Shown here piece by piece: positions 20,465-37,678 of a stretch of DNA of 64,000 bases. The position numbers and the translations under genes are program-made. Origin of the DNA: Drosophila pseudoobscura (taxonomy: Eukaryota; Arthropoda; Insecta; Diptera; Drosophilidae); the NCBI RefSeq assembly GCF_009870125.1, contig NC_046683.1, positions 38,455,869 to 38,519,868 on the forward strand. Direction: 5' to 3'. The number at the start of each line of letters is the position of its first letter. Position 1 is the stretch's first letter. A model generated the notes under the pieces. That model saw only the letters and a list, made by a program, of their open reading frames with translations. It was not told the origin of the DNA and ran no database searches.

Positions 20465-23400
20465 ATGACAACAGTTTCCCACTTTGAGACGCCCCCAATG
20501 GAGGCCATGGAGACCTCGGCCTCCTCATCGCCAGATCAAGCACAGCCCCAGGATAATCTGCGCATATTTTTAAAGCATTTGTATGCTGAGTGCGTCTATC
20601 GCTACCAGAACGACACATACGACGAGGACTCTACGGTACCGGCAACAGGTTAGACACATATGTACGTGATTTCCCATAGCACCATCCACTCATCGCAGCA
20701 TCCTTTCATTCCACAGACTATGAGGTGGAGGTGCCGGAAAACTTCAGTCCGGTGCCACGATATCTGGAGAACGTCGTGCTCAACGAGGGCAGCATTGATA
20801 TGCAGAGTGTGGACGAAGCGTCGGCAGCCAATAACGAGCTCTATGCCACCATCATTACCGCCACGATGGCCACGAATCTGGAAGAGCACCAGAGGCAGCA
20901 GCAGCAGGCGAATCTCGGCGAAAAGAACACCACCAGCCTCTTTTGTCCTCTGAACTTCGATGGATATCTTTGCTGGCCCCGCACCCCGGCTGGCACCGTA
21001 TTGAGTCAATATTGTCCCGATTTCGTGGAGGGATTCAGCAGCAGATTTCTGGCCCACAAGACGTGAGTTAAATTTGATCGATTGTCAATTTTTTAAACGA
21101 TAAGTCTAAGATAGAGTGGTTTTTTCAATTTTCATGTTGAAAAAATTTCCTTGTTTTATTTAAGAAATCAATTAGAATCTCAACACCTTTGAGTCAAAAG
21201 TAAAGTTTTTTTCGATTTCAGATGTTAAAGTCAGGGAGCGTAACTGTTATAAATTTTAAATTTAAAAAAATTACAATCTAACAATTATTTCTCTTTTTTT
21301 TTTAAGAGCTACAAATTAACTCTTATTTTTTATTTTTCATTAAAAAAAAGCAAAATAATGATTTAATCAGACAACTTTTCGTTTTCGTGTTTAGGTGCTC
21401 CCATTTTCATACATTTTTGGTATCGATGTTTTTCATTTTCTCATCGATTCCGGCAAAAAATTATGAAAAATATACAGCGTGAAAAAGCCTTTATTTTTGT
21501 AATTGCTTATTTTAAAGCAAAACGAAATCCGAAAGTACGCGACTTAAGAAGATCAAAATACCCCTTTGTATTTAACATGTCTGTCAACTGTGATATTTAA
21601 TCAATTTTTTGCACCTATGTTTTGAATTAAATGTGGAGGGAAACAGTTGTCCTTACCCAGTTGTTCTGTTACGCACATTTTACCAAATTAACGACACAAA
21701 TTTGAGTTCAAAAGATTAATAAATCACTTTAACTTTTTTTGATTATAAAAATAAAAATTACGGAAGAACTGTTTTTTGTATCTTTTTAAAATTAAAATGA
21801 ATAAAATTATATGTCATATTTATTACACAAATATGTATGTCTTATATTTTAATGATTATTTTGCATTTTTTTGATTAGAAATTAAAAATAAGAATTAAAA
21901 ATTATTTATTTCATATGAATCGTAAATATAAGTTTTTTTGATACCGCTAAATACGACCAATATATGAATTTTTGTGTATTCCATGCTGTCGTAACATATT
22001 TCCTTCACATTGATTTAGTTAACATTTGCATTCATTACCCTTATTTTGGGTCCCTGGTTAAAATCATTATATTTCTGATCAGTTGGAAATATATATTCGA
22101 TATACACATATTTATACATACATATCCCAAGTGGATACCAACTTAAAAAACTTACATTTTTATGCAAATTTCGTTTTCTTAGCTGCCTGGAGAACGGTTC
22201 GTGGTTCCGTCATCCAGTGAGCAATCTAACCTGGTCCAATTACACCAACTGTGTGGACTACGAGGACCTGGAGGCAAGCAGTCTCCGTGAAGTAATTGCC
22301 AGTGAAGGATTAATGAAGAAAATTGCCATTTCAGTTCCGTCAGTTCATTAACGAGCTTTATGTAAAGGGCTATACCCTCTCCCTGATGGCCCTTCTCATA
22401 TCAATCATTATATTCCTGGGCTTCAAGTAAGTGCTAGTTCTGAGTGTAGCTCCAACTCAGACTCAGACTGACAACTAATGACTGTCCGTTGCAGATCCTT
22501 GCGCTGCACCCGCATTCGTATTCATGTCCATTTGTTCGCCTCGCTGTCATGCACTTGTGTGGCCTGGATCCTTTGGTACCGTCTGGTGGTGGAAAGGCCC
22601 GAGTTCGTAGCCGAAAGCCCGGTAAGCCCATCCACACACCGAACCACCATCGAAGCCAAATCATTTATTTTCAGCTCTGGTGCATTGGTCTCCATCTCGT
22701 CGTCCATTACTTCATGCTGGTCAACTATTTCTGGATGTTCTGTGAGGGTCTACACCTGCACTTGGTTCTCGTTGTGGTGAGTCGTGTGGGAAGCAGTGCA
22801 TCTAGTCCTCCGTGGTTCTTGTTTCTTATTTCTTGCTTATATGATTCACATGCAAATCGTCGTAATTGCTGGCAAGTTTGCATACTTTATGAGCATCTGC
22901 TGTGGATGGGGAATTTAATTTGCTGTGCTGCTGCTGCTTCTGTTTTTGCTTTTGATGGAAACACCATCAGCTGCATCTGAATTTGTTTCCCACTCAATTT
23001 ATGGGAAAGCAAGTTGGAAACTTAGCAAACTACTCACTGTCTTCGTCAAGTTTGTATGTCAGAATTGTAGCCCTCCCTGCTTTTCCTTGTCTTGTCTTGC
23101 ACAGGTCTTTGTCAAGGACACGATTGTTATGCGCTGGTTCAAAATCATCAGCTGGCTCTCCCCGATTCATGTGGCGCTAGTCTATGGCGCGGCACGGCAC
23201 TACAGCAGCACGGACAATGAAAAGTGAGTACCAAAGCATTGCTTACGTAAACATCTTGTCATCATACTCAAGCATTATCATTACCCTATCTGGAAGGATT
23301 TTCCTATGTAGCCATCGCATACCCTAATCATAAGCCACAAACTTCCTAAAAGACGACACTAGTCAAACCCTTAACTATCCTTAAATTTTTTAGTTTAAAA

Positions 23401-23927
23401 CATATATATTCCTTTGCAGCTGCTGGATCAATGACAGCCTCTTTTTGTGGATCTTCTCCGTGCCAATAACTCTCTCTCTTCTGGCCAGCTTCAGTATGTA
23501 AGCGCCCTATTTTTGTTCTATCACCTACCAATTCCAATGTCTTGCAGTCTTTCTCATCAATGTGCTACGGGTAATTGTAAGGAAGCTGCATCCACAGTCA
23601 GCCCAGCCCGCTCCCCTGGCCATCCGCAAGGCCGTGCGGGCCACTATCATTCTGGTGCCGTTGTTCGGACTGCAGCACTTCTTGCTACCCTACCGTCCTG
23701 ATGCCGGGACCCAACTGGATCGATTCTATCAGCTGCTCTCCGTCGTCCTGGTCAGCTTACAGGGCTTTGTCGTCTCGTTCCTGTTTTGCTTCGCCAATCA
23801 CGATGTCACATTCGCCATGCGCACGCTCCTCAACAAATGGGTGCCCACTTTGGTGGCGGCACCGCCTGCTGGGAGTAATACTGGACAATTGGCCACAACC
23901 ACGCCCAGCCGTGAACTGGGCGTGTAA
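20465..23927 (+). CDS. hec: hector, class B1 (secretin-type) GPCR
   Basis: Nine exons: 20465-20648, 20717-21062, 22183-22273, 22335-22426, 22495-22621, 22675-22776, 23105-23223, 23420-23493 and 23548-23927; 504 aa. The extracellular part carries the hormone-receptor signature [18 protein letters not shown] and glycosylation sites (NLTWSNYT). TM1 is [18 protein letters not shown]. Family B hallmarks follow: [29 protein letters not shown], an NCW in extracellular loop 2, [18 protein letters not shown] in TM6 and [17 protein letters not shown] in TM7. It resembles the calcitonin/DH31-receptor group. The D. melanogaster orthologue acts in male courtship; its ligand is not established to my knowledge. 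No signal peptide is visible after the chosen ATG, so an upstream exon is possible. Exon 3 appears to end at a GC donor (see findings). It converges with fne. Confidence 0.9.
21063..22182 (+). other. hec intron 2 (1.1 kb)
   Basis: A GTGAGT...TTTTCTTAG intron, very AT-rich and the largest in the gene. No nested gene or element was recognised in it. Confidence 0.8.
22777..23104 (+). other. hec intron 6
   Basis: A 328-bp GTGAGT...TTGCACAG intron. It carries open frames in passing but nothing conserved was recognised. Confidence 0.8.
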
Positions 23928-24229
23928 GGTATACCGGACTAGCAACAGCATCCCAAGAGTCCGAGTCCAACGGAATACCCCGGAGATAATGGCAGACCAG
24001 AGATTTTGAGTTTTTATGCTCAGGGTCTTGGAGATTGTCAGCAAATCGTTTGCCTCTTAGCATTATAAACGACTTGTCGCTTTCTTTCTATCGCAATCTT
24101 TCTGTTATTGAATATCTGAATCTATCGTTTCTAATATCATAAAACAGCATTTATTGTTTCAATTTAATCTTTCAAATTTACTTTTTCCTAAAGTCTGAGA
24201 TATGATTATATTGAAGAAAGATCTTTAAT

Positions 24230-24235
24230 AATAAA
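24230..24235 (+). terminator. first AATAAA downstream of hec
   Basis: AATAAA lies about 300 nt past the hec stop, the first plus-strand poly(A) signal. Further copies lie at about 24471 and 24634. Confidence 0.45.
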
Positions 24236-26394
24236 TTTAAGATCTATTGATTTTTAATTTCAGCATTTTTTGATTCCCCTTTGAGTAAAAAGTATTCGGG
24301 AAACAAGAAGTTGAATGTCTTATGTACCCAACCAAATATACCTATATCTTTGTAGATGACTCAAAAGGTTATCATTTAAAACCAATACGATTTTAAATCA
24401 TATAATATGATGCGTAATACCAACCCAGAGAGGACCTACTTAGGCAATTGCCAAGGGCCTCTAAAATAAATACGTACTCAAGTGTACCTCAAGAAACAAA
24501 TGCTATCTCATAATTCTATTATAAACGATAAAGATATATGTACATGTACACAATGTTATGTCACTGTAGTCGTGATTTACTTATGACAAATATATGCACT
24601 TTAAAACCACATACTCAAGCACTCTAACGTACTGAATAAACCAAGATATCTATCACCAAAATGAATTGAACAGTTGGAGGAAGGGTATTCTTTGGACCAA
24701 ATGAAGAAAAATCTGTTTTTGGTAATTATTTTGTTCGTTCATTTTTATTTCATTTTTTTTTTTAGTTTTTCCATCGTTTTGTTATATTTTTATTTTAGAT
24801 ACCATTGCTTGCCGGCGTTTTTGCTTTTTGTTTTTCATTTGGATTATTTGTTCCTTTTTTGTTTATGATAGAGCAAAAGAGTGTTGAACAAAACTAATAC
24901 ATACAATAAAATGCAAATAGAATAATAATTATACATACATTTATATATACGAGTATAGTAAAATTTACGTTCTTCTTTCTTAAGATTTCGATTTGGTTTT
25001 TGTTTTGGTTTTTTGCAATATAAGTTATATAATAATATGCATCTAAATTTGTTTGTCCCCTCTTTATCCTTCCAATTGTGTAAATGTGTTTCTTTTAGTT
25101 AGTTAGCTATATCTATGGTATATACATACAGAAATATGCGACTATCCATAGACCTTAGACCATATGTAAATACTTTAAATGAGAACTTTAGCTGATGCTT
25201 TTTTGGGTGTTGGATGTGTGATTGTGTTGGAGAAGGAGGAGGTGGTAGTACAAATAAGTCTCAAGTCCTACTCGTTGGCTACGAATACAATATCGAAATG
25301 TATTAATGAAGCATATACGTAAATTAATGTAAGTACATAGATATACGGTATGTGGTTAACTAATTGGGTAAGTATAATAAATATGTGCTGGCCTCAGATC
25401 TACACAAAAGTATATATGGGGTTATGCATATAGTATGATACGCTATAGACAATCATAATTAGCATACATAATAAAATAGACAATAAATAATTAAGCTTGG
25501 AGTTTAGTTCTGTTGGTTTTTCCATTTATTTTGTGGATGTTTCTGTTGCATACGTATCGTTTTTACTGTATATGTTCTATGAATGGGGTTTGCTTATATA
25601 TGTGTGTAACGGTTTCCAATTTTCTTATGCACAAAATTGGTTTAAATATTTTCTTCATTTTCGTTTTTCATTAGTTTATTTTAAACCTCTATTCTTTGGG
25701 CGCGTTCCGTTGACTGGCGGCTACGTATATTTTTAACTTTATTCCTGTTTTTTATTTTCTCAACTTATTGATCAAATTTTTGCAAATTATTCAACATTTT
25801 TCTATTCTGTTTTCGATTTAATTTTTCTTATATTTTACATTGTAAGCAGTTCTACTACCTATGAGGAGTTCCAGTTCCGTTAACTGCTCACACTGCTTAT
25901 GGGCCAAGCAGACAACTGCTCATACCGCTTGGCCACAGTTTACCGTGTAGTTTTGCCTTTAGAGGGTATTTGGTTTTGAATTTTACTGATTTTTTGTGCT
26001 TGCTTTGGCCTGTTCTCCTCTTGATCTCTATTTTTCCCACAGTTAAATCTTTTCCTATAGACTAACTTGAACTTTTTGTTTTCGCTAATCTGCATGCAAT
26101 TTTGTCACTGTGAAAATGAACAATATACTTCCTTTTTCTGCTCCATTAGCACAGATTGTTAGATTGTATCAATGAAATCGCCTTACGTGACTAGATTTTA
26201 GTGTATATCAATAAAAATGTTGGAAGTTAATGTTTTGTTTAGAATCGGGAGGCGTTGGTAATTGCAATTTTTTCTCATCTTTTTCTTTATCTGCATCTGA
26301 TTTTCTTTGAAATTTCGTAGCTTCAAACTCTCTGACTTTGTGTTGCTCTTGTTTGGGGGGTATTTCTCTGTCCATATAAGTAGACACTTAGGTA

Positions 26395-26452
26395 TGTATA
26401 TATGTATATATACATATATATATATTTCTATATGTATATATATATATATATA
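26395..26452. repeat. (TA)n/TATG microsatellite
   Basis: Simple TA-rich repeat within the presumed fne 3'UTR region. Confidence 0.8.
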
Positions 26453-27910
26453 GTTTCATAAATATGTATTTGTTGTATTTAACTTTTAAATGCATTTCAT
26501 GCTTAGTTGATGATTTTCATTGTTGGGTTCGGTTTTAGGCATGCCTTTTGCCGTTTCTTTTTCGCTCTATTGTAGTTTTATTAAAACTTAACTTGTAGAA
26601 CATCCAAAATTCAACTGCGTGTTTTCATGTTTGTGTAATAATGGAACCAATAAACTGTACTTATATTCGTTAGTTAATAAATTTTTAGGTAAATGGTATA
26701 GAAAGCACTTATGCATGCAAACTCTGTGAATGAATGTGACCCGAGTCGCTGAGTTTCGATTTGTACATCTCCGTTCCGTTCACGTTTCCGTCGTGTCAAG
26801 TCCGGTTACAAGTCCAAGTCTGGGTCCTAGCTACTTCAGTATCTGACTCGTGCCACATTTTAATATTGCTTTTGTGAATGACACACACTTTCACACGCAG
26901 AACCCTGATCGGGGCTGCCTGCTGTGATGCGATGCGGCGGTTAATATTTGAGTATACTTATGGGTCATATTCGATTATCTCTTGAGTAATCCACATTGGT
27001 TATACTGCTGAATATTGTATTGAGTATTAGGTATCTAGTCACCGGGTGAGAGGAAAACGAATAAATTTCGATGGGTTGCAAGCGCCATCAAATCGACCGC
27101 GAAGCTTTACTGACCACAACCCAAAATTTTGAACGATCTGATCCCCGAATCGAAGTGGTCAAGAAGCAAACATCTCTCTGTTTGGCGATAGGGGACTTCG
27201 ATTTCTGGCCATCATGATGTCACTTGCTTTTGGTTTCGTTACCGTTCCTTGTTTGTCATTGAAGCAGTTCGTTTTTTGTCTTTTTTTAAGGTATTTTTTT
27301 AATGTATTTCACATTTTATTTCGCGCGTATTTCTCTGACATGTATTCCGTACTATTTTCCCATCTTTTTTGCTCCTTCTCGCTAACTCTCCCTCTGTGTA
27401 TATGTATATATTCACATACATATTCAATAAATTTTACTATAAATCTTTGTTTAAAAAATTTTACATCGTTTATATTTAAAAATTTGGTGTTTTCAATTTG
27501 CACTCGCAGCTCCCACAACATGTTGCTCTGCTGGAGCGGTTATTGGTTATCTCTTTTCCCCTCCATTTCTTAAATACTGTAAGTACTATTTTTTTTTTTT
27601 TTGTATACTTATTTTTTGGTCTAAGTAATTCTTAGCCTTAGAGTCGCTTGCCATGTAGATGTGGCCTTGCCTTCTGGGCACCAGATACGAGTACACCCAA
27701 AAAGTGTTTACTTTTTAAAAAATGTTTTGCGTTTGCGATTTGTTATTTCGGTTTTTGCATTTTTTTGTTTTTTCTAATACTACAGACACAAACATTGATT
27801 GTAAGTAGACTCTACTGAATGATCATTAGAGCTGAAGGGGGGAATAAATCTAGAATATAGATGTGAAAAATCCAATTACGCAAGGGCAACTAGGTGGCTC
27901 TCTTTGTTCA

Positions 27911-28010
27911 AATATACATTGCATATACATATTGTATGTATGTATATTTGTATGTATGTGTACTTATACACTGCCTATGGTTGGATATATGTATGTATGT
28001 ATGTATGCGT
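27911..28010. repeat. (TATG)n microsatellite
   Basis: GTATGTATGTATG-type tracts at 27940-27960 and 27990-28010, with related ACATA sequence before them. Confidence 0.75.
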
Positions 28011-29750
28011 ACGATATAAAACCAGTTAAAACTTAGTGATACTTTTATAGATCGTTGAAACTTAGTTCGTATTTCGAGTATCTTTGTATAAATGCGAGTG
28101 CTGTTGTTGTAGTAGTTTCTATGGTTGTATGTGGGTGTGTTACCGCATTTCACTTGGCCTGTTGCCAAACTTCTCAGAGGGATACACCACTCCGATCACA
28201 AGTCACCTGCGGCGTTGCCAATTTTGTGTGAGGTTGTTTTTTTTTGTTTTTGGTTGGAAAAAAAGAAAACAAATGGTTGTGTTTAGGTTTTTTGTGGTAT
28301 TTTCGCTTTTTCATTTTTTTGCATAGTTTTTGGAATAAGTCACACATTTATTTAATAATAAATATATATTTTTAGGGGTAGTTCGCCTTTTTTTTATTTT
28401 ATTTTTGTTATTTTCTTTTGTGTTAGTTTTGCTTCATTTTTTTAGTTTCATTTTTGGTTTCGCTTTGCTGGCATTCAATAAGTTATAATAATTATAAAAA
28501 TGGAATAATAAGTAGGCATAATAATATATAATAATGAATACAATATAATAGGTTTTCTTGGTTTCATTTACTTTGGTTTGCACTTGACGAATACGAATAT
28601 TGAATATACTTTGTACTCCTCCGCTAAGATGACGAAAAAAGGGTCATTAAATCTGGCTAGATAATTGTATCTTCTATATAATAATGTGTGTTTCGTTTTT
28701 CGAGGTTCTTGTGTGTGTGTTTTGTGTAAATTGGGTTCTTGTTACGTTTTGAGAGATCTCTCGCGGCATTCGTTTTCGTTTCATTTTCGAGTTTAAAATC
28801 AATGCGAAATAAATCGAATAAGTTGTGAGTACATCATATCGAGTGGAACTAGAATTAATCGTAAGATAAACCTGGCAAAACGAACACAAAATACGATACA
28901 ATACAATATAATATATCTATGCATATCTATTATAATAAGTATAATAAGTAATTAGGTAAGCTGAGAGAAATATGTGTGTGTGAGTTATTTGGGTTTCGCT
29001 TAAATCAGTAGACATTAAGTAAATCATTTGGTTAGCTCGTTAAGTATACTGTTTAATTGAATATAATCAAATTGAATTACATATCGATAAGTAAAAAAAA
29101 GAACAGTTTCTAAATATTGCGACTTGGATCATTTTCTTGATTCAAATATTTTTCTTTTTTTTTGTTTTTTTTTTGTTTTTTTTTTTGTTTTGCTTTGTGT
29201 CAATGCAATGTTGTCAATCTTCATTGCCTCCCATATTCATTTTGTCAATTTATAGACATTTGTCTTGTTTTTCCTAACGGTTCTGCTTCATTTTACTCCT
29301 TAGTTGCTGTTGTGTTTCTCATTGCCTCATTCAAGCTTTGTTTTTGTTAGGTTTTGGGCTTTGGTTAATCGAATTAAATTAGTTTGGAGTATTCGTGCAT
29401 CCATATCGACGTTTAATCGGTACTCGCCACATACACAGAATCAAATCAATTTTCACTAAGATTTCATTAGAATTACAATCATAATAATTTCGTTAGCATA
29501 CAAATCAAATCATAGAGAATCCTCCTCTTTCTCACATGTCCCATCAATCATGATCATGATTTTGATTAATGTTTATTTTTATCTCTGTATAAGTAAATGT
29601 GTAATTTTGACTACAACTCGTCGACGCGTCGCGCCGTTGGCAAATCAAACTTTTAATCGTTCGGAAAGTCCTGTCAAAGTACTGTCAAATCATAGAGGAT
29701 TGATAGAGAGAGAGGACTACGCTTAGGACTAGACACTAGTTCAGTTTCGC

Positions 29751-33760
<4,010 letters not shown>

Positions 33761-35240
33761 CATCATATCCATAAATTATGGCTGTTCGATTATTCTCTTG
33801 CTTTTACTCAATCTGCAATGGAAAATGCGAGGTATTTGTGTAGTTAGGTAGGCTATAGAATAGTATTAATAATAATATTTTATGATACCACAATATACAT
33901 ATATTTAGTCTATGATTTCCATCTTATATTTCCTCCATCTTCAGCGGAGAAATGTATAGAGCACTATTACGAGGATTAGGAGTTAAATATATTTTTGTAT
34001 GCCTTTCAAAGCATTGAATCTATTGCGGGAACAGAAAGAAAAGTAAATCCATGATTGTACTAGGGAATCAATAGTACGAAATAATGGCTTTAGGACAAAG
34101 GCTATATATGTACATATATATCAAATCAGTGGCATAGGAGAAAAAGAAGATCCGATGATCGGAGCAAAAAACTGCCTGATAAGAGCATTTCACACATTAA
34201 TTCGCCTCCCCTCTTCTAACACGGAGAGTGCCTTTGTAAATGACACTCATTGAAACTGGCAGTGACTGTGGCTGCTGTCACCACCACCACCACTACCACC
34301 ATGAGCAGCATTACCTACGAGTAGAGTATCAGAGTCCCCCACCCACCCTCTTCTTGCGTAATGGACGACAAGGGTAAAACAAAGCTAAAGTCTGTTTATC
34401 AAACAAAAATGGGATAGGCGATCGGAAGTTTGGGAGTTGGTTTGTATCGCTTTTTTTTGGCAGCACAAAATGCCCGCCTAATGGTTCGGAATTTAATTAA
34501 ATGGCTTTTCGACATGTAGGAAGTATGTGTGTATATTCCCATATAGGTAGACACTTAGAGATAAAGCGCCAATGATATGATATCTAAAAATGTCAAGTCC
34601 GTATGCAAAAAATTGTATGCCCGCTCTGTGAGAAATTCGGAGAAGTAAATGGCAAGAATTAATGTGATACAGCTTGAAGATATTGAATTTATGGTAGGAG
34701 ATGGGAAATTGTCATTGGTAGTTTCAGGTGATTTAAGAAGAAATAGAAACTGTGTCTTCAAATATTATTTGAACTAAATTTTAGCTAAAATTTTATAGGT
34801 AAGTCATGCTCGTTTAATATTGCATATCTTTTTGTTCAACGAAACCTATATGCATGTATGTACATACATATGTATGTATGTATGTATGAATGTATTTCCC
34901 ACTCATGCATCGAGTGTGTTGTCATAGTCGTCTAGGACTAGTTTACCTCCTACTCTTTCCAACTGGAATGGTTTTTCGGGGTTGAAAAATAGAGAGAGAG
35001 ACCGAAGAGGACGGGCTTCCTAGTTCCTGCTAGATCCTGGATGTCTGCCTGCGCGCGTGTTTGTGTGTGGCACTTTGTCTGCACTGAAAATAGGGTAAAA
35101 ACCTGACGTGAAAAACAAACAAACGAGCAGGCAAGTTGTGTCCCGGTCCCGGTTTCAGTGCCAATCCCAGTCGCAGTCCACGGCCATGTCCTGCCCAGTC
35201 GTTGAGGTCATTGAACCCTGACTGCATCTGTGCCTGTGGC
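33761..35240. other. non-coding, between fne and the next minus-strand gene
   Basis: No gene is seen. A (TATG)n microsatellite lies at 34853-34894 and CCACCACCACCACTACCACC at about 34283-34302. TTTATT at about 35262 could be the poly(A) signal of the gene ending at 35906. Confidence 0.4.
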
Positions 35241-35636
35241 TTTGGGTTCACTAGTTTTCCATTTATTTGTCTGTGTTTCCCACTTTCCCACTCTTCAGTG
35301 TTTGCCCTTTTTTGGATCACCAGAGGCATTGCTGCGGTTACAAAACTGCTACCAGCAGCTGTTTAAAAGCCAGGTTCCGCGTTCATTGAACCCCTGCAAA
35401 AAGGGGCAAGGCTGCAAGGGGTTTTGAATGCTACATGGGATATGAAAAACAAACCTCAAAAGGCAGCATGCTAATGGTGAAGATGCAACCTGTGGAAAAA
35501 CGGGTAAAAGGAAGGATGAACAAATAAATATTTGCATCAAAAGGCGCCTTAAACAAAGGGAAATGCAGCGAAAAAAACTGCATAAAGGGGAATTGCACCC
35601 ACAACCGGAGCAAGAAAAAGACAAACCCATAGGAAA

Positions 35637-35656
35637 AGAGAGAGAGAGAGAGAGAG
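35637..35656. repeat. (AG)10 tract
   Basis: A simple AG run that could bind GAGA factor or CLAMP. Confidence 0.85.
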
Positions 35657-35905
35657 GCCGACAAAGAATAAGAGGGAGGGGGATATGGTTTAATTGCACA
35701 GCATGGCGTGATACAGCATAATATAGACACCATTCTCTCCAGGACCCCCTTGTGTGAGTGTGTGACTGAAAGAAAGAACCCAGAGCAAAAATGTGTAATT
35801 GACACTTTTGTGCCGATATCTGTGACCTCATTCGGGAATGTGTGTCGGAAGTGCTAGAGAGCCTTAAAAGAGGGCCTTGAGGTGGGTCAGGGCATGTCCT
35901 GAGGG

Positions 35906-36839
35906 TCACCAGGGGGGTTGCATCAGAGACAGGAACATCCCGGCCAGGGCTTCACCTGGAATCGAATATTTTCGGATAGAATGCATCATTTATGGAGCAG
36001 ATTTCGTTTGACAGATCGCTCGATCCACCAAATATATACCATAAAGTATAGAGTAACATATAGTATATGTAAATGCAGTGAAATAAATGTCGATGATGAT
36101 AGGTAATAGCATTATAAGTTATATGATTTATTTTCACGATATATTATTTTTGTATTTTTCAATACTTATCAAGAATTCAGATACTGAAGCATTTGAAAAT
36201 CTGAATAACTTGTTTTGGTCCATAAAACTCTATGCCCATCACTCCTCTGTGATCAATCCGATGTTCTATAGAAAATGAAAATTAAAATCTTTAAAACGAA
36301 ACCTTTTTAGGATTCGATTTATACCCATGTATTTTCATAAATCAAGTTGTCTTTTTCGATAAATCTAACTATAATTTATAATGCTTCAAATACGCTTCTC
36401 TTATCATTTAAGCAATAATCATTACATTGATGTATATTATTTAACCTTAGACTTTCCTTTTACCAATCATTAACTTGGTGAAACTCTAAGGCGATAAATT
36501 GTCCGATTAATAGAAAACAAAATGTAATGTAAATGTAATGGAAATTTTCAATTTCGGCCGCTATCGATTTCCATTGCTCAACCACAGTTACAACTACTAA
36601 TAAACTACGAGCATAACTATAGCTATAACCATGGGGATATATTTACATATATGTATGTATATAGAAAATTGGATGGCTTTGGAGGTGGAGGATGTTGATT
36701 AGATCATTCGGCTATTACTCGTACTTACGTGCCTTCGGGCCGAGACGGAAATCGTGAGAGCGAGGTGCCGGCTGGGAAGAAATACTGTCATACAGCTGCT
36801 TGAAAGTTGATGATAGTTTTTGGGGCGGAGGAGGATTGA
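35906..36839 (-). CDS. 3'-terminal two coding exons of an unidentified gene
   Basis: Minus strand. Exon 36839..36729 (111 nt, acceptor ATATTATAG, donor GTAAGT) reads as a proline-rich start (NPPPPQKLSS), then TFKQLYDSISSQPAPRSHDF, RLGPKA. It leaves in phase 1 and joins exon 35955..35906 (50 nt, acceptor GATTCCAG), which completes the codon and reads REALAGMFLSLMQPPW then TGA. Both splice sites are good, the phases agree, and the codons look coding. The exon enters in phase 1, so upstream exons must exist beyond 36840, but I could not find them. Family and function are not recognised. Confidence 0.45.
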
Positions 36840-36941
36840 CTATAATATATATTGATTGCACACAAAAAACTTTCTCGAAGTCTCGCGTCGACTCGTTGGC
36901 TCTCGCTCCTTCCCAAGTCTAGCACTCTCTCTCACTCTATA

Positions 36942-36958
36942 TCTCTCTCTCTCTCTCT
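36942..36958. repeat. (TC)8 tract
   Basis: A TC run (GA on the minus strand) immediately upstream of the exon at 36729-36839. Confidence 0.85.
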
Positions 36959-37678
36959 GTCTATGTAACCGCGATTTCTGTCTCCCTTATATGCTCCTTT
37001 GTCCAACGTTCGAAAGATGGTGTTATTTTTCTTACTATTTTCCGCGTAGTAGTTTAGAGTCAGACGAGACCGCACTTTTAAATCACACACTCCAAAAAAT
37101 ATGAAAAAATGTTTGGATATCCGTTTCTTAAATAAGTATCCTTCAAGGGAAGAAAACTAATAGATTTTCTAGTGGATTAAAGTATCTTTGGTCCTAATAT
37201 TGCACGACGATTGTTAAAAAAACCTAGAGTTTTGAGTGGGCATTGCACAGATATTGCTGTTTGGTTCTTTCTAGTTCCTAGTTCCTAGTTTTTGCTGTGA
37301 CAGTTTTTTGTAGTTGTAGTTTAGTTGGATAAAAACCGAGAACACAACTAATTCGTAACTGAATATACATAAGTATATAGAAGTATATATATATACAACA
37401 CAAAAACCGGTGCAGAGGAGTCAAAAAATTATAAATGAATGTTCTCGAACGAGAAACACAACCGAATGGAATCAAAACCGAACGAAAGCAACGAACGAGC
37501 ACGTACGACTGAACCGACTCAAAGGCAGACACACAGCCAGGACTCGAAGGACGGCCGGCCAGCAAGCACAGCCATCAGGAGCAGAACCAAACGTTAAACG
37601 ACAGAGGGCTGGCGCCTTCTCGTTCATCCTTTACGTAGCGCCCCACACAGGGCAGTGGCGCAACAGAGACAGGACGAC

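Larger units (their letters stand above)
24650..29750 (-). other. fne: probable long 3'UTR territory of fne
   Basis: Five kilobases between the convergent hec and fne genes contain no coding exon. The plus strand is markedly T-rich (many TTTTTGTTTT blocks), so a minus-strand transcript would be A-rich. Minus-strand poly(A) signals (plus TTTATT) occur near the stop at 29572-29577 and repeatedly further on, for example at about 28346, 25520 and 24745. ELAV-family genes in flies, fne included, are known for neural 3'UTR extension of several kilobases, so multiple 3' ends are expected. The exact end cannot be seen from sequence. Confidence 0.45.

Noticed and set aside
22274..22334. GTAATT at 22292 as the regular hec exon 3 donor
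   Set aside because: Would give a 43-bp intron, shorter than normal for Drosophila. Kept only as an alternative to the GC donor.
35349..35909. 186-codon minus-strand frame over the presumed 3'UTR
   Set aside because: It overlaps the stop of the better supported two-exon gene and reads through (TC/GA)n repeats as SLSLSLS. No domain.
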